Shown here: piece after piece, positions 23,734 to 32,700 of the stretch
Layout: each line of letters starts with the position of its first letter
Numbering within the stretch: the stretch's first letter is position 1
Assembly: GCF_000426845.1 (NCBI RefSeq)
Contig: NZ_AUGD01000010.1
Coordinates: 248,001 to 312,000 of the forward strand
From: Bradyrhizobium sp. in8p8
GTDB taxonomy: Bacteria > Pseudomonadota > Alphaproteobacteria > Rhizobiales > Xanthobacteraceae
Reading direction: 5' to 3'
DNA: 64,000 bases
The notes under the pieces: model-generated
Seen by the model: only the letters and a program-made list of their open reading frames with translations
The model's database searches: none
Told to the model about the DNA's origin: nothing
Made by a program: the position numbers and the translations under genes

Positions 23734-24957
23734 ATGAGCGCGGTCCCATTGCGTAACAACAGGCTTGCGGCGTCCGACGTCCGCAGTGTCACGGTTCTCG
23801 GCGCTACCGGCTCGATCGGCGATAGCACCATGGACCTGCTGCGGGCCACGCCAGAGCGCTACCGTGTCGAGGCGCTGACGGCGAACGGCAATGTCGCAGC
23901 CCTGGCAAAGCTCGCCAAGGAATTCTCCGCCCGCTACGTCGCGATCGCCGACACCTCCAAGCTCGCCGAACTCAAGGCTGCACTCGCAGGCACCAGCACT
24001 GAATGCGGCGCCGGCGAAAGCGCGGTGATCGAGGCCGGCGCGCGCCCGGCCGACTGGGTGATGGCCGCCGTGAGCGGCGCTGCGGGCCTGAAGCCGGCGC
24101 TGGCCGCGGTCGACCGCGGCGCCCATGTCGCGCTCGCCAACAAGGAGTGCCTGGTCTGCGCGGGCGATTTCTTCATGCAGCGCGCGGCAAAGGCAGGCGC
24201 CTGCATCCTGCCGGCCGATTCCGAGCACAATGCGCTGTTCCAGGCGCTCAGCTCGGGCAATCGCGACGAGCTCGTCCGCGTCATCATCACGGCCTCCGGC
24301 GGCCCGTTCCGGACCTGGAAGCCGGCGGACATCGAGCAGGCGACCCTTGCGCAGGCCCTGAAGCATCCGAACTGGAGCATGGGCCAGAAGATCACGATCG
24401 ATTCAGCCTCGATGATGAACAAGGGCCTCGAGGTGATCGAGGCGTCGTATCTGTTTGCGCTCTCGCCGGACGAGATCGACGTGCTCGTGCATCCGCAGTC
24501 GATCATCCACGGCATGGTCGAGTTTTCCGACTGCTCGGTGGTGGCCCAGCTCGGCGCGCCCGACATGAGGACGCCGATCGCGCATTGCCTCGGCTGGCCC
24601 GATCGGATCAAGGGGCCGGCAGCAAAGCTGGACCTCGCCAAGATCGGTCAGCTGACTTTCGAAGCGCCGGACTTCGAGCGTTTCCCAGGTCTCCGGCTGG
24701 CCTACGATTCGCTCCGGACAGGGAAGGGGGCGACCACCGTCTACAACGCCGCCAACGAGGTCGCTGTGGCCGCCTTCATCGCCGGCAAGATCCGCTTCGG
24801 GGCGATTGCCCGGCTCGTCGAGGCGACCCTCGAGGATTGGATCAAAGGCGGGAACCAGGCCCCTCTGACGTCCGCCGACGATGCAATCTCCGTTGACCAT
24901 GTTGCGCGAAATAGGGCGGCCGCCCTATTGCCTCAAATTGCCTTAAAGGCATCCTAG
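23734..24957 (+). CDS. dxr: 1-deoxy-D-xylulose 5-phosphate reductoisomerase
   Basis: Second step of the MEP isoprenoid pathway: converts DXP to MEP with NADPH. The 407-residue protein has the Rossmann motif VLGATGSIGDST (about 21-32), NKECLVCAGDF, the metal-binding PADSEHNALFQ and SMGQKITIDSASMMNKGLEVIEA in the substrate loop. The ATG at 23734 was chosen because the upstream open frame lies within cdsA. It supplies isoprenoid precursors for UppS two genes upstream. Confidence 0.97.
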   Translation: MSAVPLRNNRLAASDVRSVTVLGATGSIGDSTMDLLRATPERYRVEALTANGNVAALAKLAKEFSARYVAIADTSKLAELKAALAGTSTECGAGESAVIEAGARPADWVMAAVSGAAGLKPALAAVDRGAHVALANKECLVCAGDFFMQRAAKAGACILPADSEHNALFQALSSGNRDELVRVIITASGGPFRTWKPADIEQATLAQALKHPNWSMGQKITIDSASMMNKGLEVIEASYLFALSPDEIDVLVHPQSIIHGMVEFSDCSVVAQLGAPDMRTPIAHCLGWPDRIKGPAAKLDLAKIGQLTFEAPDFERFPGLRLAYDSLRTGKGATTVYNAANEVAVAAFIAGKIRFGAIARLVEATLEDWIKGGNQAPLTSADDAISVDHVARNRAAALLPQIALKAS

Positions 24958-25000
24958 TTGGTTCGGGCCAGGGCCTTGCGGCGCTGGGTGAGGGAAATCG

Positions 25001-26152
25001 ATGATCGACTTTTTCGTCCATAGTTTCAATACGTTGAGCCATGGGCTCCTCGGTTACGCCGTTCCCTTCCTGTTCGTCCTGACCATCGTCGTGTTCTTCC
25101 ACGAGCTCGGCCATTTCCTGGTCGCGCGCTGGGCTGGCGTGCGCGTGTTAACCTTTTCGCTCGGGTTCGGACCTGAGCTGGTCGGTTTCAACGACCGCCA
25201 TGGCACCCGCTGGAAGATCTCGGCGATCCCCCTCGGCGGCTACGTCAAGTTCTTTGGCGACGAGAGCGAGGCCTCCACCCCGTCGGCCCAGACACTCTCG
25301 TCCATGACGGCCGAGGAGCGCGCCGGCAGCTTCCACCACAAGAAGGTCGGCCCGCGTGCTGCCATTGTCGCTGCCGGACCGATCGCCAATTTCATCCTGG
25401 GCGCGCTGATCTTCGCCGGCATGGCCCTCTACTACGGCAAGCCGAGCACCATCGCCCGCGTCGACGGCGTCGTCGCCACCGGCGCCGCGGCGGCGGCCGG
25501 CTTCAAGGTCGGGGACGTCGTCCTTCAGATCGACGGCAAGCCGATCGAGAGCTTTGCCGACATGCAGCGAATCGTTGCGATGAACGCCGGTTCGGCGCTT
25601 ACTTTCCAGGTGAAACGCGATGACGCCATCGTCACGCTGACCGCCACCCCGGCGCTCCTCGAGCGCAAGGATCCGTTCGGCAACAGCCACCGTCTCGGCG
25701 TGCTCGGCATCGAGCACAAGTCGCAGGCCGGGGAGGCGTCGACCGCGCCGGTCGGAATCGGCGAAGCGCTCAAAATCGGGGTCGAGCAGGTCTGGTTCAT
25801 CATCACCAGCACCTTCAAGTTCCTTGGTTCCCTGTTCGTCGGACAGGGCAATCCGAACGAGGTCAGCGGCGTTCTGGGAATCGCGAAGATGTCGGGGCAG
25901 GCGGCGAGCGCCGGGTTCCAGTTCGTGATCAATCTCTGTGCGGTGCTGTCGGTCTCGATTGGTCTGCTGAACCTCTTCCCGATCCCGCTGCTGGATGGCG
26001 GCCATCTCATGTTCTATGCGGCCGAGGTGCTCCGCGGCCGGCCCTTGTCCGAGCGAACCCAGGAAATGGGGTTCCGAATCGGTCTCGGCCTGGTGCTGAT
26101 GCTGATGGTGTTTGCGACCTACAACGACATCCTGCGGATGGCCGCTTCCTGA
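25001..26152 (+). CDS. rseP: Site-2 metalloprotease RseP/MmpA
   Basis: Intramembrane zinc protease that cleaves anti-sigma factors or polar-development proteins and cleared signal peptides. The 383-residue protein has the zinc-binding HELGH at residues 34-38 inside the first membrane segment, one PDZ domain (about 125-205), and a C-terminal membrane segment with the third ligand in NLFPIPLLDGGHL. It sits between dxr and bamA, the usual place in proteobacteria. Caulobacter calls this protein MmpA. Confidence 0.95.
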   Translation: MIDFFVHSFNTLSHGLLGYAVPFLFVLTIVVFFHELGHFLVARWAGVRVLTFSLGFGPELVGFNDRHGTRWKISAIPLGGYVKFFGDESEASTPSAQTLSSMTAEERAGSFHHKKVGPRAAIVAAGPIANFILGALIFAGMALYYGKPSTIARVDGVVATGAAAAAGFKVGDVVLQIDGKPIESFADMQRIVAMNAGSALTFQVKRDDAIVTLTATPALLERKDPFGNSHRLGVLGIEHKSQAGEASTAPVGIGEALKIGVEQVWFIITSTFKFLGSLFVGQGNPNEVSGVLGIAKMSGQAASAGFQFVINLCAVLSVSIGLLNLFPIPLLDGGHLMFYAAEVLRGRPLSERTQEMGFRIGLGLVLMLMVFATYNDILRMAAS

Positions 26153-26307
26153 TAGGGGCTTTTTTGTGGCGTTGCTGTTGAGCAACGTCTTGCAATGAAA
26201 TTGAAATTACGGCGCTTTCCGCCGTTTGCGGCGTCGGCGAAATTGGCTACAAGCAGCCTGAACTTGGGGAATCTCCGGACCGGCGTTGGGGTTGGGTCTG
26301 GCACGGA

Positions 26308-28854
26308 ATGATAAGGGCGCGTTGCGCGATGAAGTTTGGACTGCGACTCCGGGGGGGCTTGCTCGCAACCCTGATCATGTTCGGCGCGCCGGTAATTGCC
26401 CCGGTCGGGGCTGTTTTCCTGTCTTCGTCTGCGCTCGCTCAGAGCGTCCAGTCGATTTCCGTCGAGGGAAATCGCCGCGTCGAAGTGGAGACGATCCGTT
26501 CCTATTTTAGGCCGGGTCCGGGCGGCCGCCTGGATCAGGGCGCCATTGACGACGGTCTCAAGGCGTTGATCGAGACCGGCCTGTTCCAGGATGTGAGGAT
26601 CAATCGCGGCCCCGGCGGTCAGATCATCGTCTCGGTGGTGGAAAACCCGGTGATCGGCCGGATCGCCTTCGAGGGCAACAAGAAGATCAAGGACGAGCAG
26701 CTCTCCGCCGAGGTGCAGTCCAAGGCGCGCGGCACGTTCTCCCGCGCCATGGTGCAGTCCGACACGCTGCGAATCGCTGAAATTTATCGCCGGTCCGGCC
26801 GCTATGACGTGCGCGTCACGCCCGAGATCATCGAGCAGCCGAACAATCGCGTCGACCTGATCTTTACAATCGAGGAGGGCGCCAAGACCGGCGTCAAGTC
26901 GATCGAGTTCGTCGGCAACAACGCCTTCTCGTCCTACCGCCTGCGCGACGTCATCAAGACGCGTGAATCGAACCTCTTGAGCTTTCTCGCCAGCGGCGAC
27001 ATCTATGATCCCGATCGCGTCGAGGCCGACCGCGACCTGATCCGCCGCTTCTATCTCAAGAACGGCTTCGCCGACGTCCAGGTCGTGGCCGCGCTCACTG
27101 AGTACGATCCGGAGAAGAAGGGCTTCAACGTCACCTTCAAGATCGAGGAAGGCGCGCAGTACCGCGTCGGCACGGTCGACTTCCGCTCCAGCATTCCCAA
27201 CTTCGATCCCGCGTCGATGCGCGCCTATTCGCGCGTCAATGTCGGCTCGCTCTACAACGTCGAGTCGGTCGAGAAGTCGGTCGAGGAGATGCAGATCGAG
27301 GCCTCGCGTCGCGGCTATGCCTTCGCCGTGGTCCGGCCCGGCGGTGACCGCAACTTCGAGGCGCACACGGTCTCTGTCGTCTTCAACATCGACGAGGGCC
27401 CGCGCACCTACATCGAGCGCATCAACCTGCGCGGCAACACCCGCACGCGGGACTACGTGATCCGCCGCGAGTTCGACATCTCGGAGGGCGACGCCTACAA
27501 TCGCGCGCTGGTCGACCGCGCCGAGCGGCGCCTGAAGAACCTCGACTATTTCAAGACGGTGAAGATCACGACGGAGCCGGGCTCATCGAGCGACCGCGTC
27601 ATCCTGAATGTCGACATGGAAGAGAAATCGACCGGCGACTTCTCGATCTCGGGCGGTTACTCCACGACCGACGGCGCGCTGGCCGAAGTGTCGGTCTCCG
27701 AGCGCAATCTGCTCGGCCGCGGCCTGTTCGCCAAGGCGTCGGTGACGTATGGCCAGTATGCCCGCGGCTACTCGCTGTCGTTCGTCGAGCCTTATCTGCT
27801 CGACTACCGCGTGGCGCTCGGTCTCGACCTCTATCAGCGCCAGCAGCTGTCCAACAGCTACATCTCCTACGGCACCAAGACGCTCGGCTTCTCGCCGCGC
27901 CTCGGCTTCTCGCTGCGCGAAGATCTGGCGCTCCAGGTGCGCTACTCGATCTACCAGCAGGAGATCACGCTTCCGTACTACCTTGCGAACTGTAACAACG
28001 TGGTCGGTTCGGCGGCGTTCAATCCCAGCCCGGCCTTCTCTGCTGCCACTGGTATACCTCTGGATCCGTCCACCAATGGCCTCGGCTGCTACAACGATGG
28101 CGAAGCCTCGCTGCCGGTGCGCAGGGAGCTAGCCAACGGCAAGACCCTGACCTCGGCGCTCGGCTACACGCTGACCTACAACACGCTGGACAACAACAAG
28201 AACCCCACCGACGGTCTGCTTGTCGATTTCCGGCAGGATTTCGCCGGCGTCGGTGGCGACGTCTCCTATCTGAAGTCGGTGGTCGATGCGAAGTACTACA
28301 CGCCGCTCGTGTCCGACATCGTCGGCCTCATTCGACTGCAGGGCGGCATGCTGAACAAGATGAGCAGCGATCTGCGCATGCTCGACCACTTCCAGATGGG
28401 CCCGAACCTCGTCCGCGGCTTTGCCCCGAACGGCATCGGCCCGCGCGACTTGAATCCGTACGGTTCGCGGGATGCGCTCGGCGGCACCCAGTACTGGGGC
28501 GCTTCGTTCGAATTGCAGATGCCGTTCTGGTTCCTGCCGAAGGAGGTGGGTCTGAAGGGGGCGGTCTATGCCGATGCCGGTGGCCTCTACGACTACAGGG
28601 GGCCGACGAGCTGGACCACGACCAACGAAGTCAATGCGCCCGGCTGTATCCCATCGACCATCGATCCGGCGAGCAGCGGCACCTGCACCGGCCTCGTGTA
28701 TGATGACAGCAAGGTCGTGCGCTCCTCGGTCGGTGTCGGCCTGATCTGGCAATCGCCGTTCGGTCCGCTTCGCTTCGACTACGCCGTGCCGCTCAGCAAG
28801 GGCAAGTACGATCGCGTGCAGGAATTCCGGTTCGGCGGCGGCACCACGTTCTAG
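26308..28854 (+). CDS. bamA: Outer-membrane protein assembly factor BamA
   Basis: Central barrel of the BAM complex that inserts outer-membrane proteins. The 848-residue protein has a signal peptide ending SALA near residue 44, five POTRA domains (about 45-445; for example VQSISVEGNRRVE) and a 16-strand barrel with the conserved VRGF at about residue 705, and ends in phenylalanine (RFGGGTTF). Two starts are possible, ATG at 26308 and ATG at 26329; the first gives a slightly long leader. It lies between rseP and lpxD as in most proteobacteria. Confidence 0.96.
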   Translation: MIRARCAMKFGLRLRGGLLATLIMFGAPVIAPVGAVFLSSSALAQSVQSISVEGNRRVEVETIRSYFRPGPGGRLDQGAIDDGLKALIETGLFQDVRINRGPGGQIIVSVVENPVIGRIAFEGNKKIKDEQLSAEVQSKARGTFSRAMVQSDTLRIAEIYRRSGRYDVRVTPEIIEQPNNRVDLIFTIEEGAKTGVKSIEFVGNNAFSSYRLRDVIKTRESNLLSFLASGDIYDPDRVEADRDLIRRFYLKNGFADVQVVAALTEYDPEKKGFNVTFKIEEGAQYRVGTVDFRSSIPNFDPASMRAYSRVNVGSLYNVESVEKSVEEMQIEASRRGYAFAVVRPGGDRNFEAHTVSVVFNIDEGPRTYIERINLRGNTRTRDYVIRREFDISEGDAYNRALVDRAERRLKNLDYFKTVKITTEPGSSSDRVILNVDMEEKSTGDFSISGGYSTTDGALAEVSVSERNLLGRGLFAKASVTYGQYARGYSLSFVEPYLLDYRVALGLDLYQRQQLSNSYISYGTKTLGFSPRLGFSLREDLALQVRYSIYQQEITLPYYLANCNNVVGSAAFNPSPAFSAATGIPLDPSTNGLGCYNDGEASLPVRRELANGKTLTSALGYTLTYNTLDNNKNPTDGLLVDFRQDFAGVGGDVSYLKSVVDAKYYTPLVSDIVGLIRLQGGMLNKMSSDLRMLDHFQMGPNLVRGFAPNGIGPRDLNPYGSRDALGGTQYWGASFELQMPFWFLPKEVGLKGAVYADAGGLYDYRGPTSWTTTNEVNAPGCIPSTIDPASSGTCTGLVYDDSKVVRSSVGVGLIWQSPFGPLRFDYAVPLSKGKYDRVQEFRFGGGTTF

Positions 28855-28979
28855 TTCGATCAGTACGGCACGATCCGGATCAGTGGAGCCGGTTTCCGAA
28901 GGGGATCGTGCCAATCCAAGTCATGAGGCATGATGCGGCCTGGCCGCTTCATGCCGAAGCCGGACCGCGACGGGGTGGA

Positions 28980-30047
28980 ATGGCGCAGCCGATCTTCTTC
29001 ACAAAGCCGCCTGCCACAGCGTTGGCCGAGATTGCCACGCTGACCAAGGCGCAGCTGGTCGACCCCGCGAGGGGCGCCCACGTCATCACGGGCCTTGCCT
29101 CGCTGGACGAGGCGGGCCCCATGCATCTGGCGTTCTTCGACAACCTCAAATATGCCGATCAGCTCCGGGCGACCAGGGCTGGTGCTTGCCTGGTCAGCCC
29201 GCGATTCGAGGCCGAGGTGCCTGCGCATGTGGCCGTGCTGCGGGTGGCGCAGCCATTCCGCGCCTTCGTCAGGATCGCGCGGGAATGGCATGGAGACGCG
29301 CTGAGGCCGCAATCCTGGGTCGGCAACGACGGTATCGCGCCATCCGCCATCATCGATCCCACGGCCCGCCTCGAGGATGGCGTGGTCGTCGATCCCCTGG
29401 CCGTGATCGGCCCCGACGTCGAGATCGGCAGCGGCACCGTGATCGGCGTCGGCGCGGTGATCGGCCCGGGCGTCAAGATCGGCCGCGACTGCAATGTCGG
29501 TGCCCGAACCGCCATCCAGTGCGCCCTGATCGGCAACAACGTGCTGATCCACCCCGGCTGCTCGATCGGTCAGGACGGCTACGGCTTCATCTTCTTCGGC
29601 CCCGAAGGCCATCTGAAGGTGCCGCAGACCGGACGGGTGCTGATCCAGAACGACGTCGAGGTCGGCGCCAACACCACGATCGACCGTGGGTCCTTGCGGG
29701 ATACCGTGATCGGTGAGGGGACTAAAATCGACAATCAGGTCCAGATCGGCCACAATGTGACGATCGGCCGGCATTGCCTGCTCGCGGCGCAGATCGGTCT
29801 CGCCGGCAGCCTGACCATCGGCGACAACGTGGCGCTGGGAGCGAAGGTTGGCATCAACAATCACCTCAAGATCGGCGACGGAGCGCAGGTGACGGCCATG
29901 AGCGCGGTCAAGGACGACATCCCCCCGGGCGGCCGATGGGGCGGGCATTTCGCCAAGCCGACCAAACAATGGTTCAAAGAGATCATCGCGGTGGAGCGCC
30001 TGGTACGCGACAGCAAGGCGGAGCCGAAAGACGAGGGACGGGAATGA
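28980..30047 (+). CDS. lpxD: UDP-3-O-(3-hydroxyacyl)glucosamine N-acyltransferase LpxD
   Basis: Third lipid A step: adds the N-linked hydroxyacyl chain. The 355-residue protein has the LpxD N-terminal uridine-binding domain (AQPIFFTKPPATALAEIAT) and a left-handed beta-helix of hexapeptide repeats (DGVVVDPLAVIGPDVEIGSG). The catalytic His is expected in GQVQIGHNVTIGRH-type sequence, here DNQVQIGHNVTIGRHCLL. The ATG at 28980 matches the family N-terminus; the frame is open from 28908. Its stop overlaps the fabZ start (ATGA). Confidence 0.96.
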   Translation: MAQPIFFTKPPATALAEIATLTKAQLVDPARGAHVITGLASLDEAGPMHLAFFDNLKYADQLRATRAGACLVSPRFEAEVPAHVAVLRVAQPFRAFVRIAREWHGDALRPQSWVGNDGIAPSAIIDPTARLEDGVVVDPLAVIGPDVEIGSGTVIGVGAVIGPGVKIGRDCNVGARTAIQCALIGNNVLIHPGCSIGQDGYGFIFFGPEGHLKVPQTGRVLIQNDVEVGANTTIDRGSLRDTVIGEGTKIDNQVQIGHNVTIGRHCLLAAQIGLAGSLTIGDNVALGAKVGINNHLKIGDGAQVTAMSAVKDDIPPGGRWGGHFAKPTKQWFKEIIAVERLVRDSKAEPKDEGRE

Positions 30048-30505
30048 CGGCGGAATCACCTGTTAAGTTCGAGCTGGTGGATATCAACGCCATCCTCCAG
30101 ACCCTGCCGCACCGCTTTCCGATGCTCTTGATCGACCGCGTGATCAACATCCGGGCCGACTACAGCGGCATCGGCATCAAGAACGTCACCTTCAACGAAC
30201 CGGCCTTCCAGGGGCACTTCCCCGAGCGCCCCGTCTATCCCGGCGTCATGATGATCGAGGCAATGGCACAGACGGCGGGCGTGATCGGCATCAAGTCGGT
30301 CGAGGGCACCGAGAAACCGCGGGCGGTCTATTTCCTCACGATCGACAAGTGCAAGTTCCGCAAGCCGGTGCTGCCCGGCGACACCATCGAATATCACATG
30401 CGCTCGCTGGGCCGCCGCAAAGCCATGTGGTGGTTTCACGGTGATGCCAAGGTCAACGGCCAGGTGGTGGCGGAGGCCGACGTCGGCGCCATGCTGACGG
30501 ACTGA
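30044..30505 (+). CDS. fabZ: 3-hydroxyacyl-ACP dehydratase FabZ
   Basis: Dehydrates 3-hydroxyacyl-ACP in fatty-acid elongation, competing with the lipid A enzymes for the same intermediates. The 153-residue hot-dog-fold protein has the catalytic His23 in LPHRFPMLLIDRV and the catalytic Glu in YPGVMMIEAMAQ (about residue 71). The ATG overlaps the lpxD stop by ATGA, so translation is coupled. Confidence 0.97.
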   Translation: MTAESPVKFELVDINAILQTLPHRFPMLLIDRVINIRADYSGIGIKNVTFNEPAFQGHFPERPVYPGVMMIEAMAQTAGVIGIKSVEGTEKPRAVYFLTIDKCKFRKPVLPGDTIEYHMRSLGRRKAMWWFHGDAKVNGQVVAEADVGAMLTD

Positions 30506-30510
30506 GCGGA

Positions 30511-30855
30511 TCAGCTCTTCTGGACCGGCTCGCGCGTCCGGCACGTGTAGCGCCCGATGGTCGCCTCACGTTTGATATTCCGGCTAAAGAACTGACCCAT
30601 GGACGGTGCGCCCATGAGGCGTTCGACGGTGTCCGCCGCCACGCCGCAATAACGGACATAGGCGCCGTTGCTCGCGACAATCAGGTCCTGCTGCGCGCGA
30701 TCGTAACAGACCCGCTGAAGCACCGTGCTGCGGCTGATGTCCCGGCATTCAAACGTGACGAGATCGACGATCCGCTGCTCGCCAGTCTCGATCGTCTCTG
30801 ACACGATCGGTGTACCCGCGAGCTGCGCTAGCAAGAGGACCAGGGCCCTGACCAC
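30511..30855 (-). CDS. Small secreted protein with KTSC-like domain
   Basis: A 114-residue protein on the strand opposite to the lpx cluster, starting at a GTG. The N-terminus is hydrophobic (VRALVLLLAQLAGTPIVS), probably a signal peptide. The C-terminal half, NGAYVRYCGVAADTVERLMG, APSMGQFFSRNIKRE, resembles the KTSC domain fold described from short bacterial proteins. Four cysteines (ECR, VCY, YCG, YTC) may form disulfides. Its stop lies 5 nt from the fabZ stop, so the two genes converge. Function unknown. Its position splits the otherwise collinear fabZ-lpxA pair. Confidence 0.65.
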   Translation of the reverse strand: MVRALVLLLAQLAGTPIVSETIETGEQRIVDLVTFECRDISRSTVLQRVCYDRAQQDLIVASNGAYVRYCGVAADTVERLMGAPSMGQFFSRNIKREATIGRYTCRTREPVQKS

Positions 30856-31031
30856 GACAATTGAAGCTCCGCTTGAACGTCCTGTTGGACCGGGAAGGCC
30901 GCCTCATCCGGCACTTGAAACACGGCGAGATGATACGTCACTGGACAGATCGGGCATAGTCGCGCTAACCACCGGAAAAGCGAGCGACTTCAATAGATAA
31001 CCAGACCTTCTTGACGAGTAAGATTGGCTTG

Positions 31032-31823
31032 ATGAGCAAGATTGATCCCACCGCACGGGTCGCGGACGGCGCCGTGATCGGCGAGGGTACCGAGATCGGA
31101 CCCTATTGCATCATCGGCCCGAACGTCGCGATCGGAAAGAACTGCAAGCTGATCGGACATGTGCACATCACCGCGCAGACGACCATCGGTGACGATTGCA
31201 CCATTTATCCCTTTGCCTCGCTCGGCACGCCGCCGCAATCGCTCGGCTATCGTGGCGAGCTGACGCAGCTCCGGATCGGCGCGGGCTGCACCATCCGCGA
31301 GTCCGTGACCATGAACGCCGGCACTGTTGCCGGCGGCGGCGTCACGACCGTTGGCGACCGCGGCTATTTCATGAACTGCAGTCATGTCGGCCACGACTGT
31401 CATATCGGCAACGACGTGATCTTCGCGACCTCGGCGACGCTGGGCGGTCATTGCGAGATCGGCGATTTCGTCTTCATCGGCGGCTTGTCCGCGGTGCACC
31501 AGTTCACCCGCATCGGATCGCAGGTCATGGTCGGCGGCGTCTGTGGGGTGCGCGACGACATCATTCCGTTCGGTCTCGTTAACGGTCAATATGCGGTGCT
31601 GGAAGGCCTGAACCTGATCGGCATGAAGCGGCGCAAGTTCACAAAGCAGCGGCTCGCGACCGTGCGTGCGTTCTACCAGAAGCTTTTCCATGGCTCCGGC
31701 ACATTCGCCGAACGGCTGGAGGCGGCGCGTCCGCTGGCGGGCGAGGACCCTGCGATCGCCGAAATCCTCGACTTCATCGGCAAGGGCAAGCGCCCGCTCT
31801 GTCTTCCCGCTATCGCGAAGTGA
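31032..31823 (+). CDS. lpxA: UDP-N-acetylglucosamine O-acyltransferase LpxA
   Basis: First lipid A step. The 263-residue protein is a beta-helix of hexapeptide repeats from SKIDPTARVADGAVIGEGTE onwards, with the catalytic His expected in NCSHVGHDCHIGNDV, and a C-terminal helical domain (GLNLIGMKRRKF). The ATG at 31032 fits the family start; a TTG lies in frame at 31011. lpxI follows 7 nt downstream. Confidence 0.96.
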   Translation: MSKIDPTARVADGAVIGEGTEIGPYCIIGPNVAIGKNCKLIGHVHITAQTTIGDDCTIYPFASLGTPPQSLGYRGELTQLRIGAGCTIRESVTMNAGTVAGGGVTTVGDRGYFMNCSHVGHDCHIGNDVIFATSATLGGHCEIGDFVFIGGLSAVHQFTRIGSQVMVGGVCGVRDDIIPFGLVNGQYAVLEGLNLIGMKRRKFTKQRLATVRAFYQKLFHGSGTFAERLEAARPLAGEDPAIAEILDFIGKGKRPLCLPAIAK

Positions 31824-31830
31824 CCCTGCG

Positions 31831-32700
31831 ATGGCCGCGGGAATGACATCGGCGGCTCCGGAAGTTTCGTCACCGGTCGGGATCGTGGCCGGCGGCGGCG
31901 CAATGCCGTTTGCGGTCGCCGAGTCGCTCGCGGCGCGCGGCATCACGCCGGTGCTGTTTCCGCTGCGCGGGGCCTGCGATCCGGCGCGGGTGGAGCAGTT
32001 CCGCCATCGCTGGATTTCGGTCGGCCAGCTCGGCCGCGCGATGCGGCTGTTTCGCCAGGAAGGCTGCCGCGACCTGATCTTCATCGGCACATTGGTGCGG
32101 CCGTCGCTGGCGGAGATCCGGTTCGACATCAAGACGCTGCGCCTGCTCGGCAACGTCATCCGCGCCTTTCGCGGGGGCGACGACCATCTCTTGTCCGGTG
32201 TCGGCCGCATGCTCGAGCAGGATGGCTTTCGCATGGTCGGCATCAAGGATGTCGCGCCGGATCTGCTGATGCCCGAGGGCTGCATCAGTCGCGCCTGGCC
32301 CAGCGACACCAGCAAGGCCGACATCGAACGCGGCCGCGCGGTGCTGACCGCGCTCGGCGCGTTCGACATCGGCCAGGCTGTCGTGGTGATCGACGGCCAC
32401 GTGGTGGCCGTCGAGGACATAGAGGGCACAGACGCGCTGCTCGCTCGCGTCGCGCGGCTGCGGGAGGAAGGGCGCATCCGCGCTGCCACCGGACGCGGCG
32501 TGCTGGTGAAGGCACCGAAGAGCGGCCAGGATCTGCGCTTCGACCTGCCGACGATCGGCCCGCGCACAATCGAGGGCGTCGCGGCCGCCGGCCTTGCGGG
32601 CATCGCGGTCAGCGCCGGCAACACCATTGCCGCCGAGCCGCAGGCGATGATCGCGCTTGCCGACGCAAAATATCTCTTCGTCATAGGGCTGAGCGCGTGA
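31831..32700 (+). CDS. lpxI: UDP-2,3-diacylglucosamine pyrophosphatase LpxI
   Basis: Hydrolyses UDP-diacylglucosamine to lipid X, the step done by LpxH in E. coli. The 289-residue protein matches the LpxI (formerly DUF1009) family: VGIVAGGGAMPFAVAESLA at the start, GVGRMLEQDGFRMVGIKDVAP, and the C-terminal DLPTIGPRTIEGVAAAGLAG. Position between lpxA and lpxB supports the call. Its TGA overlaps the lpxB start. Confidence 0.94.
   Translation: MAAGMTSAAPEVSSPVGIVAGGGAMPFAVAESLAARGITPVLFPLRGACDPARVEQFRHRWISVGQLGRAMRLFRQEGCRDLIFIGTLVRPSLAEIRFDIKTLRLLGNVIRAFRGGDDHLLSGVGRMLEQDGFRMVGIKDVAPDLLMPEGCISRAWPSDTSKADIERGRAVLTALGAFDIGQAVVVIDGHVVAVEDIEGTDALLARVARLREEGRIRAATGRGVLVKAPKSGQDLRFDLPTIGPRTIEGVAAAGLAGIAVSAGNTIAAEPQAMIALADAKYLFVIGLSA

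Noticed and set aside
26170..26187. Hairpin CGTTGCT-GTTG-AGCAACG after rseP
   Set aside because: Only 7 bp and the T-run lies on the wrong (5') side for a plus-strand terminator; no clear role.
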